Counted from the first letter of the stretch, positions 1 through 11,440 are shown. The stretch: DNA of 64,000 bases from Hofstenia miamia (GCA_900660155.1 CABFPE010000035.1:810771-874770); one strand, 5' to 3'. Made by a program: numbers and translations. Notes: generated by a model from the letters alone, not told the origin.

Positions 1-1190
1 ATTAAAAGTTATACTAGGATTGTATGAGTCAATTGGTCAATTACTGACATTTCAAAATTAATGTAAAATAGAAACCATGTATACAAAATGTTAAATATGA
101 CCAATTGAAATCAGCATTTGCAAGGAAAAGCATGATTTCATCGAAGTTGCTATTTCACATGATCTTGGATGCAAAGATTAAATAGAAGTTGTTCCGTAAG
201 GAATGAAGAGTTGATTAAATTCTACGAATATGTTAATTCCCAAAGACAGCACTTCAACCCTCTCCCTTTTTGTACTGGCTTTAACTGAGACCCTCCAAGA
301 TTAATAATAGTGATAAAGCCAAGCGAACGAAGTAAGAGCAACCGTTTTGTTATGCAATGATCATACGCTACTCTATTTATGTAAGCACCAGTAAATTCCG
401 TAAACAGCAAAAATAAGAAAAATCTAGTGGCAGAAATACAAAATTGCCAAAAATAGGAAATTCAAATTAGTTTAAAAAGGCACCAGCAACAAGTTTAGTG
501 CGATTGAACTTCGATTCGCAAATAAGCTGAAATGAAATACATTTAGCATTATTTCGGGAAATTGTACAAATTAACAAATATACACTTAGTTAAGAAACAT
601 TTGTAAGCTCTACGTTTATAAGGTAGCAAAATGCGAAAACACACGCAGGCAAATATTTGGATAAATTAAATGCGTACTAGAGACTAAATATCAACTCCAA
701 ATATATAAACCGACAAAATCATTTTATACCTTTAAATTGCCGAGAAGAAAACTCCAGAATATTCTGATCAGCCCAATGAATAAATAGATTATTTCACATA
801 AACTAGAGAATTAACAACATCGAAAGAATTTGGATTTCCTAATTCTTACAGTTTATGCTTTGCACATTTGTTTGGATTGATTGAATGATAAGATCAATAT
901 TAATACGCAAATATAAACTGTCTCATCAAAAACACAAATTTCACTGACAAATTACATGAGTTTGTAAATACTTTTTTTTGAATATGATGATCCTTATATG
1001 GGTAAAGCTAATTTTTTGACAAGATGAAGTTCGTTGAGCGGAAGAATTGAATGGAGTATACATCTAATGAAGAAAATATACTTCTTTCAATAAAACTACC
1101 ATTTGTGTGCTCGCTGCAAATATCTGTTTAGCTGTTATAGTCAATTATCGACACTTTGAAAAATGCAGCCATCCCATCTTTGCTGACATT
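1..1190. other. AT-rich DNA without recognisable gene
   Basis: No open frame here has recognisable protein features. A 62-codon frame on the minus strand near 222-410 shows no domain, and its composition matches the surrounding AT-rich sequence. I see no repeat or RNA gene in this stretch. Confidence 0.5.
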
Positions 1191-1198
1191 GTAGAGTG

Positions 1199-2150
1199 TT
1201 AACCTCTTGTTCACCATGCACGCATATATACATCCTTATTGTGTTCACCTAGCGACACAGGATGTATATATAGATTCTCAAAACAACCACTACTTTGTGA
1301 CTCCAGTGGCGTGAATAAAATCACGAGGAGCTAGGCGATGACGTTGTGTGGGAAGAGCTCGACAAAGCGTTTTGGAGGCTTAGTGATAAACTATAAAGAT
1401 TCTAGATTTCATAGCTACACCTGGAATCAAAGTTGAACTGCTTGAAGATGCAACAAATGATCCGACCTGCATGCACATTTCTAAGCAAGATCATGGGTTA
1501 AAACTACAAGGGCTGAAATGAAGGGATTCCTTGCCCTTCTCTCTTAATGGAAATAGTGTACAAATTCGAGATGTCACGGAACAGATACACAACAATTCTT
1601 AGATTTTTACATTTTGCTGACAATTCTGAATATGACCCTAATGATCCAAACCGGGACAGGTTGTAAAAAGTCAAATTGCTCAAGAGAAAAGCATTTCTAT
1701 CGACGAGGAGTTAATGTTATGAAAGAGAGACCTACAGGGCAATGTCATCAGTTCATGGGAAGTGTCCACAGAAATGATGAAAAGATTAGCATATAGAAAG
1801 TGAACTAAGAATGTAGGATTTCATTTTATTGAGGAAGAAGAATGTTGGCAGCAGGTCAAACGGGACTGTATTACGTCACTGGCAGGTGATACTGAACTTG
1901 CTAAATCTAATGCCTCTAATCGCTACCAGGTCATCCCTTTCCCGAGTTGATTCCTCCAACGGCAATTCGTTTATGACCAAAATAAAAAACCAAGTAAAAA
2001 TCCAAGATGACCACCGGTTGTCTGGGTGTCAAATCTCTGGTAGGCAGGGACTTAATTGTCACAGAAGATACATTTTATGAGATTACTTTCAAAAATGTTA
2101 TACCAGCTGTTGGTTCAAGTTGTCGTGAATGATATAATTACACTATGTTT
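1199..2150 (+). pseudogene. piggyBac-type transposase relic
   Basis: Decayed cut-and-paste DNA transposase. Conserved piggyBac blocks appear in the right order but in different frames. IATPGIKVEL is at 1411-1440 in frame 1, EMKGFLALL from 1515 in frame 3, RFLHFADNSEYDPNDPNRDRL in overlapping parts at 1601-1663 in frame 2, and SIDEELML from 1696 in frame 1. The DPNDPNRDRL block and the SIDEEL block, which carries a catalytic-region aspartate, are typical of the PGBD/piggyBac family. Stop codons follow NRDRL and SIDEELML, and the distances between blocks are shorter than in intact proteins, so the gene is frameshifted, internally shortened and dead. A TTAA at 1199-1202 followed by CCTCTTG could be the left end, since piggyBac inserts at TTAA. 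I did not find a convincing matching right end. The family call is confident; the ends are not. Confidence 0.85.
1224..1273. repeat. imperfect hairpin near piggyBac left end
   Basis: The arms TATATACATCCT and AGGATGTATATA face each other around a loop of about 22 bases that contains TGTGT and ACACA. It lies about 25 bases inside the candidate TTAA end of the piggyBac relic, so it may be the subterminal inverted repeat common in that family. Confidence 0.45.
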
Positions 2151-2850
2151 TCTGTTTATTGAAGGCCGACAAAAAACAATGGTATGTGCTAACTAAGATA
2201 TAAACGGGGGCCGCTTATTCGGCACCTAAGAGTAAAGGAAACCTTTTCAATTTCGTTTAAAAGATAGTGTGACTGACGAAATCAAATAGCATTGGGAAGT
2301 CAATTAGGAAAGAAATGAGGTATTTGCATATCAGTGTATCAAGATTTCCAGCTATTTGACGCTGAATTTTCAAAAGAACATGTTCTCTTGAACTATTCTT
2401 CCGCAAGGCAAATTGGTCGAAACTAATTTCTTCTGTCATAACTTCAATCAAGTATTCCTGTAAAATGAGAATCGATGTAATTTATACACGCCTGTAACCA
2501 TTGACTCTCTAAAGAGTCAAAGCAACATATTTACTAAAAGTTACAAATAAAATAAAATATAAACAGATCTAAAGCTACAAACTAATAAACAATAAATAAT
2601 AATACTAATAATAATAAGAATCAATGTTTGTGCAGGTGTTCAATATTGTGCGTATGTCTGGAATGCATGTTGTTTCCTGGTGTACATTGTTTCGTTAGCA
2701 GTGATTTCTGTAGTTTTTTCTAAACTAAACAGAAATTTGTGTCATCGCTCATTTAATTTAACAGTCTTTTAGGAAGAGAAGATATGTTTGACGAGACTTG
2801 AATAGATAGCATACGCAGATGAATTTGATAGAACGGAGATAATGTTATAC
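2151..2850. other. AT-rich DNA, nothing recognised
   Basis: No protein-like frame and no clear repeat apart from short AT-rich runs. A 64-codon minus-strand frame at 2257-2451 has no recognisable features. Confidence 0.45.
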
Positions 2851-2852
2851 TT

Positions 2853-2853
<1 letters not shown>

Positions 2854-2900
<47 letters not shown>
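2854..2900. repeat. (TAA)n microsatellite
   Basis: An uninterrupted TAA/AAT run of about 15 units, directly before the first ATG of the LINE fragment. In one frame it reads as a poly-isoleucine run that artificially extends that ORF. Confidence 0.95.
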
Positions 2901-2902
<2 letters not shown>

Positions 2903-4031
2903 TGAAAAGTCATGATAGAGCAAAGGCCCTCAGTCCCCGGCAGGCCTTCAATGGTCAGAGGGTGCTAAGAATCTCCGGACAACAGGCGGACTCCACAATC
3001 GGGAGTGTGGACTCGAGAAGTGGCAGTACAGGATCCACACAGACCAATGGACAACGGCATAAGTGGACAGATGAGCAGAACAGGACAGCATTGGAGTGTT
3101 ACAGAAGAAGCAGGCCAGATGAGAGGGGTTACAGGAAGAGAATGTTGGAAGAATGGAGGAAGGCAAGAACGGGATTAGAAGTTACAGAGCAGAGGCTTGC
3201 AGGGCAAGTGAGAAAGTTACAGCTGGATGAGAGTAAGGGGAAAAAGAGAGTTGAACAAGTTAAGCAAAGGGAAGATGAAGTGATAGATGTTGAGACAGAA
3301 GTGGCAGAAGTAGCAGATGCAGAAACTGAAGCAGCAATCAAGGAAAAGATGAAGGAAGAAATAGGTGAGAGAGCTAGGTTGCCAATCCCAAGAAGAGTTA
3401 AGAGAAGTAAGCTAGCAGTAGAGACAGCAAAAGTCAATAAAGTGTTGGAGAGGATAGATGCTAGGAGTGTTACAGAAGTAAATAGCTTAGTGTATGCAGG
3501 GGCATGTGAGGTGCTGAAGAATGTAGGCGTGGAAATAAAGAAGAAGAGGTGGCAAGAAGATAAGGGAGACAGAAAGCCAGCATGGGAAAGAAGAATTGAG
3601 AATAAGGTGGCAAAGATTAGGCAGCAAATAGGGAAGATCCGGACAAGTAAGGCAGTGCAGGACAGGTGCAGGGTAGGTAAGGGGAAGACTATAGAAACTG
3701 CAAGAGAAGAGCTTAAGCAGAGATTAGTTGCAGAAGCTGAGAAACTGAGAAAGTATAGGGCAAGGGCAAAGCAGGCAAGAGACAATATGAAGTTTGAGAC
3801 ACAAGAAGGAAGATTCTACAAAGAACTAGATGCAGGAGAAAAGGCTACAGCTAGAGCAGGCGAAGATGCAGTAAGGTTCTGGGAGAATATATGGGGAAGT
3901 GCGGGACCAGAGATAGAGAATGTACAGATACAGAAAGAAGCCAGGCAAGAAGAAGAAGTAATCACAACTGTAAGGCTGAAGGAGGCTCTAAAGAAGATGA
4001 AGAACTGGAAGGCGCCAGGCAGAGATGAGGT
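2901..4031 (+). pseudogene. R2/R4-type LINE, 5' part with Myb-like domain
   Basis: This open frame is the N-terminal part of a non-LTR retrotransposon polyprotein. After the (TAA)n run it starts MMKSHDRAKAL. A Myb-like, W-containing helix region follows at about residues 55-105 of that start (HKWTDEQNRTALECYRRSRP, then RKRMLEEWRKA). Next comes a long Lys/Glu-rich coiled-coil-like linker. The first RT block begins at the end (LKKMKNWKAPGRDEVQ), matching the NWKAPGPDG motif of R2/R4/NeSL-type elements. The frame then breaks at about 4031, where unrelated LINE sequence begins, so nearly all of the RT is missing. A matching 3' half of the same kind of element lies at 28515-29340 on the same strand but is probably another copy. 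Family assignment is from memory of the motif set; the exact clade is uncertain. Confidence 0.75.
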
Positions 4032-4740
4032 ACAGAAATCCATTCTTATCCTAGTGTGGATACTATTGAAATGAATAAAATTATTAAAGAACACAGCCCC
4101 AAGAAAATAGACACTATTGTTTTAAATATTGGCACCTCAGATGCTTTACATTGTATATATGATCGTGATAAAGCTTTTCAAAGCTTTCTTGCCAATATCT
4201 GTGATATAATTACTTCGACTCACAAAGTTTTCAATCCTAGGAAAATATGTTTCATGGATTTTACACCTCTCATAAACGAAAATCTCCATAAAACAAGATA
4301 TGTTACTATGTTCAAGGAAGTTCTGCAAAATTTAACAAAGGAATTTGATTTTTTGGAAATTATAAATGTATTTAATGTGTTTATGAAGAGTCCAACAGTT
4401 GTTGATTCCTACCTTTTAGCACGAGATGGCATACATTTGTCAAGAGTAGGGCTCAGAATATTTGTTTAGCAAATAATAATGCATTTTGGTCATCATAAAT
4501 ATTACAGTCAAAAGTCAATGAAAAGCAATGAAAAACCACCCTCAAATTTTGCCCAGGAAAAACGTCTGTACAGAAAAATAAATGGTGGATTACCACACCT
4601 CCCTCATTTCGGAATGACTCCATTTCATACAGAGACTCTGTACTCAATAAAGTACAAACACAAAACCAAGAGGTGCAGGCTGTACTACAAAGATTATTAC
4701 AAATATTCCAATGATCGCCCAAAACTCAAAATCTTATAGA
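4029..4740 (+). pseudogene. CR1/L2-like LINE ORF1 with SGNH esterase
   Basis: This frame begins abruptly at about 4032 (TEIHSYPSVDTIEMNK). It reads through an SGNH/GDSL hydrolase-like domain: VLNIGTSD at about 4122-4142 corresponds to the G-x-N-D block, and DGIHLS at 4425-4442 to the final D-x-x-H block carrying catalytic Asp and His. The block with the nucleophilic serine should lie upstream and is absent, so the piece is 5' truncated. Esterase domains of this kind are known from ORF1 of CR1-group LINEs. A second basic frame (4479-4739, Lys/Tyr-rich, with no known domain) follows and is probably the ORF1 tail. Downstream is the 2A-like motif and endonuclease of the same element. Confidence 0.7.
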
Positions 4741-4866
4741 CCTGTAAAAATTTTATTTGTGTGCGCCCTTCTTGCATTTGGTTTACAGTATCATGCAAAC
4801 AGTAATTAAACTTTCTATGTACGATGTATATTCCAGACTGCGCTATCAAATGCAAGAATTATAGGT

Positions 4867-5380
4867 GTGAAAAAAACGTTTATAGTAGTTCTGCTTTCCC
4901 CAGCATCTGTATTATATTACATCTTTTTATTACTCATTGTAATTTCTGGTGATGTAGATTTGAATCCTTGGCCAAGCATACATGATATATCTGCATTAGC
5001 TGAAATTGCAAGATTTATCTCAAAAAAAATTAAGTTTATTTATTTAAATGCACGCAGTTTATGATCACATAGGTTAGAATTCTTTGAAATAACTGAAAAT
5101 TTTGATATCCACACAATCTATGCAATTACAGAAACATTGTTGGAACCATTATGCTGCATTGATTTATATAATCAAAATAAAGAAAAATTTGATATTTTTA
5201 GTAAAGCATTACATGGGAGAGGCGGAGGAATTTTATTTCAATCCTGTGTGCAGGTACGATCTTGAACAACAACATGAAATTTTTGAATCTATGTGGATTG
5301 AAATTTCTAAAGAAAATTTGTCTGTCCATCACATTTCTCAATATTGGCTATAATCCAAATAATAATAATAAATATATTTA
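4867..5380 (+). pseudogene. LINE endonuclease start with 2A-like motif
   Basis: This piece opens with a hydrophobic stretch and then SGDVDLNPWPS (motif codons 4951-4974), very close to the 2A translational-recoding consensus D-V/I-E-x-N-P-G-P. Here the glycine before the final proline is tryptophan. IKFIYLNARSL, the classic start of a LINE apurinic endonuclease, follows at 5029-5061. Further endonuclease features are readable after a stop: IYAITETLLE (the metal-binding glutamate block) and HGRGGGILF. The frame is lost by about 5250 and similarity ends near 5380. It is the continuation of the SGNH-bearing LINE upstream. 2A-like sequences at the N-terminus of LINE proteins are known in some animals; whether this variant ever worked cannot be told. 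Confidence 0.7.
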
Positions 5381-5483
5381 CACAGAACAATTTGAAAATG
5401 TTATAAAATAATAAAATTAAATTAAAAAAAATATTTGTCCCATAAATGCTGGCAAGGGCTGATGTTGTCACAAACAGCAGCAA

Positions 5484-6050
5484 TTACATGCAAGTGGAAA
5501 GTAACCAATAAATACATAAAACACACTGAGAAAATTTAATGGGAAATACACAAAATGCTAAGATCACCACTGTGAAAATGGTAAATATTTCAAGTGAGGT
5601 TGATGTTACCACAATGTTTCTCAAAGAATTCCAATACTTCACTACCCGGTAAAAGAATAAATTTCGAATAGTATTGTTGTCAGTATCAATAATAGGAGAT
5701 ATTTGAAGTTTATTATATTCTGCATTTCGTGTATTGTATGCAAGTGGTTTTCTTACAAAGAATTTATTTAACTGTAGGTCAATCAATCCATAAAAAAATT
5801 CATACATGAAATACAAATAAAAAAATACGACGGTATTGCAGTGACTCCAAATTAAATTTCTTCAGGCAGTCTGAATAGTCCTTGTATTGAATGCCAGTAT
5901 GTTTGCAAACACATCGTGTGAAATAATATTGAACATGTTCAATCATATCATTTATAGTAGAAGAGCTTAAAACTTTACTGTTGTATTCAAGCAATGGTCT
6001 TACATATGTTGAATTAGCATTGTTGACTGATATGCACCTATGCACATATT
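5484..6050 (-). pseudogene. CR1/L2-like LINE RT C-terminus
   Basis: Read on the minus strand, two adjacent frames give the C-terminal part of a LINE reverse transcriptase. The first has TYVRPLLEYNSKVLSSS, then HVQYYFTRCVC and LKKFNLESLQYRR. The second has YGLIDLQLNKFF, NTRNAEY and FFYRVVKYWNSLRNIVV. These follow the usual order of CR1/L2/Jockey elements (VRPLLEY...W, ERVQRRFT, L..LNLPSLE.RR, NRV...WNSLP). The two frames are offset, so the gene is broken. It stands tail to tail with the plus-strand LINE pieces on its left, which makes it a separate insertion. Confidence 0.8.
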
Positions 6051-6439
6051 AATCAAGACATTATGCAAATTATCCAATCAAATTCATAGTGTAGTGAATA
6101 TGGGTCTCTATGAGACGAAAGACACTATCAGCAGCAAAAAAAATATTTGGGCTGGGCAGGGTTTGGCCCGAATAATTGTTATTTTGAAATGAGCAGGGCT
6201 TGGGCCTAAAAAACCGGCCCATTCCAACTCTGATCTCAACGAAAAAGATCTCTTCACAACATCAATTAAATAGATAGTAATGTGTCAACATTTTAATTAG
6301 CTGACTTAATAAATATATTGATTGATCTTGTTAGGCACCATCAACTTCTACCAGCAACTTCACCACCACCATTGCCAGATAGAAATTTAGCTAAGTTGCA
6401 TTATGCAAAAATTCAATTAATTAAATAAAGTTAATGAAT

Positions 6440-6860
6440 GCCTGAACTTGAGTAAAAGTTTATTGTTACAATTTAGTAATTCATTATAACAGTTGTTGGT
6501 ATATCATTCAAAACTAAAATCACTTACAGATCTCTTTAATTAAAATTCCCTCTAATCTGATTATCAATATTAATTCAAATTTATAATTTCTGTTTTGGCT
6601 TGAATTGGTCAAAAGCCATGCAATTGACTTTTAGCTGAACCTATTTTTTGCAATACAATTTTTTTGGACCTGTATTGATAAAACTTGTTTAATAATAAAT
6701 GTTGTACAAATAAAATCACTAAATAAAATTTCTAATATCTAATTTAACAACGCTATTTTATATTGTAAAAAAGTGCCTTTATGTTTGCACTTTTCTACCT
6801 AAGTGAGGCTAACAAGAATGCATTTTGTTACATTAGCCTTGTCCCATCGAGGCCGCGCGA
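6440..6860 (+). repeat. dispersed repeat, copy 1
   Basis: This stretch matches 51940-52250 along its length with many changes. Shared landmarks in order are AAAATCACTTACAG(A/G)TCT, a TTTTTTGC run, GACCTGTATT, ACAAATAAAAT and TTTGCAC(C)TTTCTA(A/C)CT(T)A. Both copies end with ACAAGAATGC and a TGTTACA/TGTCACA-like end. It has no coding potential. It could be an old LTR or non-autonomous element; the family is unknown. Confidence 0.55.
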
Positions 6861-7637
6861 TCTCTGACTTTGAGCATAGCACGCTACAATGGTTTACAAT
6901 ATCTTTGCACATATCAAAAAACAGTCAAACTTCTTTGTCGCCTCAAGGGACTCAAAACCTTCTAAATACATGAAAACTAGGTATGAAAAGAATTTAAATC
7001 TTTTTCAAAAATTAAAAAATTTCAAAGAAAACTAGTTAATCTTTTCAACAATCTCTGCTTTAATAGAAATCGTCAACATTGCATTAATATATGTTCTCCA
7101 ATAGACTTACCCATGTTGCAACATTATCAAATTTGGAAATAAGTTTGGAGAAAATTTGTAAATGTGGAAAAATGGTTTGTCCTTTAAAATGGACGTTAAG
7201 CTGTTTAAGGTTAAATTACTCCTTACTGGAAAATAACTATTATTTAACAAGTTTGTGACACCATAATTTTGGTTAGCTTAAAAACATGTACCAATTTAGT
7301 AAGCAGAGGTGTATGCAGGATTTTCTGAAATGGGGACATCTTAGTCATGATCAAAAATGCATTTAACGAACTTTTCATTTTTTTAACTGAAAGTAGTTTA
7401 TTTTAGCCAGTCAAAATTACCTTTGAAAATTGGCGGAGAACATTCCACCTCCTCCCTGTGTACACCACTGTTAATATGTTCTCACCTTTTCTTACTAAAA
7501 ACAGTAATCCATTTTTTTTAAAAACACTCACATTGATTTTCATGGAAAATGCCACTGGAATACCGCTTTTCAAGTCCTTCTTTAAACAAATCTCCATTAA
7601 ACTAGCCATATACACCCATCAAAGTAGAAGGTATTAT
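6861..7637. other. AT-rich DNA, nothing recognised
   Basis: No domain-bearing frame. Two overlapping frames on opposite strands near 7403-7676 mirror each other and have no recognisable protein features. Confidence 0.45.
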
Positions 7638-8847
7638 TGGGGCATAATCAATCAAAATAAGCTCCTAAGTGATTAAAGAACGAATATTGGAAAAAATATA
7701 GAAGAACAATTGAATTTGCATTTATTGTGATTGATTAGCTAACCAAAATTTAATATACAAATGTACGAGCAAGTGCCTCTCTGCAAATCATTTGACAAAA
7801 ATCTGAGGACAAATCACTCCTCATTAATTTTAGAAAAACATGGAGACAAGTCTACATGAATTTAAATTTTAAAAGTGACAGCAGGTACTTGTTTTGATTA
7901 ACAGTATAAATAGCAATAACCCAGTGTTATTTTGATAAAGTATATTCTTCAGAAACCACTTAATTTACAATTTGTTTACAGTTTGATTATTTAATTGCAA
8001 TGCATAGCTAAGCAGTTCATGTAAATTAATGGTCAGGATTCCACAACAGGAATAATTCAAGGTTCTATGTCCCTGACCATGAAATACAACTAAGTTAGGT
8101 GAATGATTAAAGTTTTCCCAATTTCACTTATCTAGCTATCTTTCATTTCCAATTATACATGTAGTAACAAATTTGGAAATGGCTAGTTAGCCAACAGTAG
8201 GGTATATCGTAACTTTTTATATCTAAATTGTTGACTATAAGTTGACAAATAATGTAACCTTAGATATTATTAATCATTTATTCATTCTTACTAAATATAG
8301 GTTAGGAAGCTGCTCACTATCTGTGATGTACACAATTATTTGCTGATAGTTTTTGTTAATGGCAATGATTAAATATCTTTATTTTTAGTATCTAACTATT
8401 TGTTATGTATTGAGCAGCTAGTATCATTCCTGGTTGCATAACACAACAGAGGTTTTATTCAATCATTGATTTCATGCAATAATACAAAATCACTAGAGAG
8501 ATAAGTCAAGTTGTGTCATGCATATTATTAGCATGTCTGTAAGCTAGGTTACATATAATAAATGTTCATTGAGCTAAGTGTTGGCAAATCATCCAAGTAA
8601 ATGTCAAAGTTGATTAATTGGTGACATGGAGAACAGTGCCAGGCAGATGCCCATTGGAGAGGAACACTGCATTGAGACTTCACCTAAATAGTGAATGCTG
8701 GTTAAATTGTTGGTTACAGTTAAGGAGTTATAACCATTTATTGTAATGAGCAGCTATTCTTTAGGTCCCTTCACACCCAATGCATTAGAAATGAAATTAG
8801 GGGTTTAATTCATTTGTAAGTGGGCCTGTATGGAGATGAGATTCACA
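7638..8847 (+). repeat. left LTR of Gypsy fossil 1
   Basis: The start TGGGGCATAATCAATC matches the TGTAGCATAATCC start of the solo LTR at 22030. The middle matches other copies around TTTGATTATTTAATT...GCTAAGCAGTT and TAGGTTAGGAAGCTGCT, and the end corresponds to GGCCTG...GATGAGATTCACA. The boundaries come from eye alignment to related copies and are approximate. Confidence 0.6.
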
Positions 8848-9208
8848 AGGTGATCATGACAGGTGTAAAGATCCAAATATCATCATAGAGAATTAGCAAT
8901 TAATTGCTAAAATCATTAAAATCTTTCTATAATCAATGGTAGAAGAATTCAAACAAATGTTAATGTAACAGAGCAAGCATTGGAAAGTGATGTAAGATAG
9001 ATTTCTTTGGCACAAAGAAAAATTAACAATCAACATAACAGAAAACCAAAAACAAACAGTTCAACTAGTCAACACAACTAACTTAGATGTATTGGTAAGG
9101 AATAAATCTGAACTTAAAGGAGACCACTACTTGCAATGAAGTATTAATGACAAATAAAACAAGAAGGGGAAGTGCTAAAAAAAACCAACAAAAAGTACAG
9201 TCAACCAG

Positions 9209-10310
9209 GTGGCATCAACAGCCAAACCATCTAAAGATGGCACAAGTCACACCCCCACAATAGACAGGAAGACAATTCACATGACCCCAGAGACAAGCCC
9301 TCAAGAGATTTATGAAATCTTAAGAAAAAGTATTGAAATTAAAATGATGTTAAAACCTGAAATACAACAGCTGACAGAAAAATTTGAACAAATTTATGAA
9401 GAAAGAGAAACAGTGATAAAAGAACTTCAAATTGACATGAGTCAAAGACTGGAAGAGCATGTACAATTATTCCAACAAGACGTGAAACATTAATCCAACA
9501 ACTAGCTGAGTCAAACAAAAAATGTATCAAACAGAATGAGAGATGGGAAACAGTGTACTAGAGTTGGAAAAGAAATTAAACAAATTCATAACAAACTCAG
9601 ATTAATCAAATTAACCAAGGAAAAAAAGACAAATGAAAGGTATGTTGAAGAAGAACAAGAGAGAGACCTACAGACAATTATTGAGATTGGGAGGAACCTG
9701 GAAAAAAGACAAGAATACTTCAAAGAAGAAGCAGAGCAAGAGAAGCAGAAAATAATTGACAAAATTACTAAAATAGTGTTGAAACAAAGTCAGAGCATAG
9801 AGAAAATAATAAAACAAGAGAAACTGAGGTTTGAAGAATCTATGTTAAAACAAAACAAAAACAATGAGAAAACTCCATGCAAAGCAACACTTCTGAAATT
9901 CAATGGGAAAGTAGACAGGTACAACCCCATATTTGCAGAATTGTTTCAAATGTTTGAACTTACTAAGATGGAGAGAAAGGTGTAAGGGAATGCAAAACAA
10001 CATAACAAACCAATTTGAAATAAAGTGCAATGTTGATTACAACTGGAAAAATGATAAGAAAAGCAGTGGACATACAAGCAATGATTGAGAACTACTCTAG
10101 AGTATATGAAAAATCATTTTGGAATTGAGACACATCAACATGAAAAAGATGTCAACAAGAAATGTTGAAGATATAAGACCAGAGAAAATAATTAAATTTA
10201 AAACAAACAAAGGGAAAATGAAAAAGATAAAGGAAAAAGACGTCAAATGCTGTAATTGTGGACAGAAAGGTCACAGAAGTCTAGAATGCAAAAAAAACAA
10301 AGAAATATAA
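9209..10310 (+). pseudogene. Gypsy gag remnant with zinc knuckle
   Basis: Capsid/nucleocapsid-type coding remnant of Gypsy fossil 1. Long Lys/Glu/Gln-rich, coiled-coil-like frames occupy 9209-9985. A CCHC zinc knuckle, CCNCGQKGHRSLEC, is encoded at about 10248-10289, as expected at the end of a gag nucleocapsid. A retropepsin-like region follows directly. It is a fossil and not an intact gene. Confidence 0.65.
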
Positions 10311-10439
10311 TTGAAAACAGAGATGCATACTATGATGATGAAGATTTAATAGAATCTGATAGAGAAGAATCAGAGGAAGCAGAACAAACAGAAAAAGAGT
10401 CTGAACACTAAGAGGAGTGCCAACTCAAGAAAACTAAGC

Positions 10440-10790
10440 ACCCATAATGATAATTACAAATCTGAACAACATAAATACAATCACAGTTGAAATAAATGCA
10501 GTAATGTTGAAATCAACAATTGATATGGGAGCAGCAACCTTGATATTTACAGATGAATGCACAACAAAATTAGGATTCAAATGAGACGATCTAGAAAAGT
10601 CAAACAACAGTGATAAACCCATCAGAAAAATACATTGATACAAAGGAATGATAAAGGTCATAAGAATGAGAATTGCAAATACAACATTTGAACAATCATT
10701 AGTAATGGTGGATACACACAAGAATTTACTGCCTTATGAATTGATACTTGTTGATGACTTCCTGCCAGAAAATAAGGTGTGTAATAAATT
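10440..10790 (+). pseudogene. Gypsy retropepsin-like remnant
   Basis: The translation shows MLKSTIDMGAATLIFTDEC, which fits the active-site region of a retroviral-type aspartic protease (D-T-G-A). Further on comes LPYELILVDDFLPE, matching the conserved I-L-G-x-D-F-L block. Its position after the gag zinc knuckle agrees. It is part of broken Gypsy fossil 1. Confidence 0.55.
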
Positions 10791-11269
10791 ATGAAAAACA
10801 AAACAATCAAAGTACAGTAGAAGGAAATTGAAATGAAAGAAGAAGAAAGAAGAGAAAAGACAATAATATTCTAATTAGATGAGGATGCAAAACTACAACC
10901 ATACCAATGGAAAATGCACTCAATAAAAATGGAACAACAAATAACAGCAGATATTATGTTATACAAACATAAAGCAATCAATACAAAAAGACTATCAATG
11001 CCAACAAGTGTATGTGCAATCAAATTTGGGAAAGGAAAGATACCAATTTTAAATGCAATCAAAAGAAATGTTGACATGAAAAAATCTACTGGAAAATATA
11101 TGGAAAACACATCAAATCTAATGTAGAATCTCCTACCAAGCCTATCACAAGTAAATTAAATCTTTTAATTTAATTCTTAATCTGTTCAGTGGGAAGGGGT
11201 ATAACTAATCCAATATCTACAGGGATTTGTTGCACTCTGATAACTTAGATTGCTTAGGTAACTAACATC

Positions 11270-11440
11270 CACTATTTAGGTGAAGTTCCCACCATGAAGT
11301 GATTCCTTTTGGTGGGCATCTGTCTGGCACAGTTCCTCAATGTCAGCAAGTACTCCAATTCAACATCCACTGTGAGGTTCTGCCAGCACTCACCTCAGAG
11401 AACGTTTATTATGTGTAAATTAGTTTACACTGTGATGACA
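11270..11440 (-). repeat. reverse LTR fragment inside Gypsy fossil 1
   Basis: CACTATTTAGGTGAAGTTCCC and GGTGGGCATCTGTCTGGC are the reverse complement of the 3' part of the common LTR family. They match 20210-20290, where the same motifs are in the same order. This is an opposite-strand LTR piece within the Gypsy remnant. Confidence 0.6.

Noticed and set aside
2842-2900. Poly-isoleucine start of the LINE ORF
   Set aside because: It is the translation of the (TAA)n microsatellite. The ATG at 2901 is the more sensible start.
3129-3785. 218-codon minus frame rich in Ser and Leu
   Set aside because: It is the mirror of the Lys/Glu-rich LINE coding strand at 2901-4031, which carries the recognisable motifs.
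4029-6050. Twin-priming inversion of one LINE copy
   Set aside because: Twin priming puts the inverted 5' piece before the sense 3' piece. Here the 3' piece ends toward the opposite-strand 5' piece, so the order does not fit.
6113-6240. GC-richer patch with GGGCTGGGCAGGG and GGGCTTGGGCC
   Set aside because: Too short to place, with no inverted ends or second copy in the window; possibly a repeat scrap.
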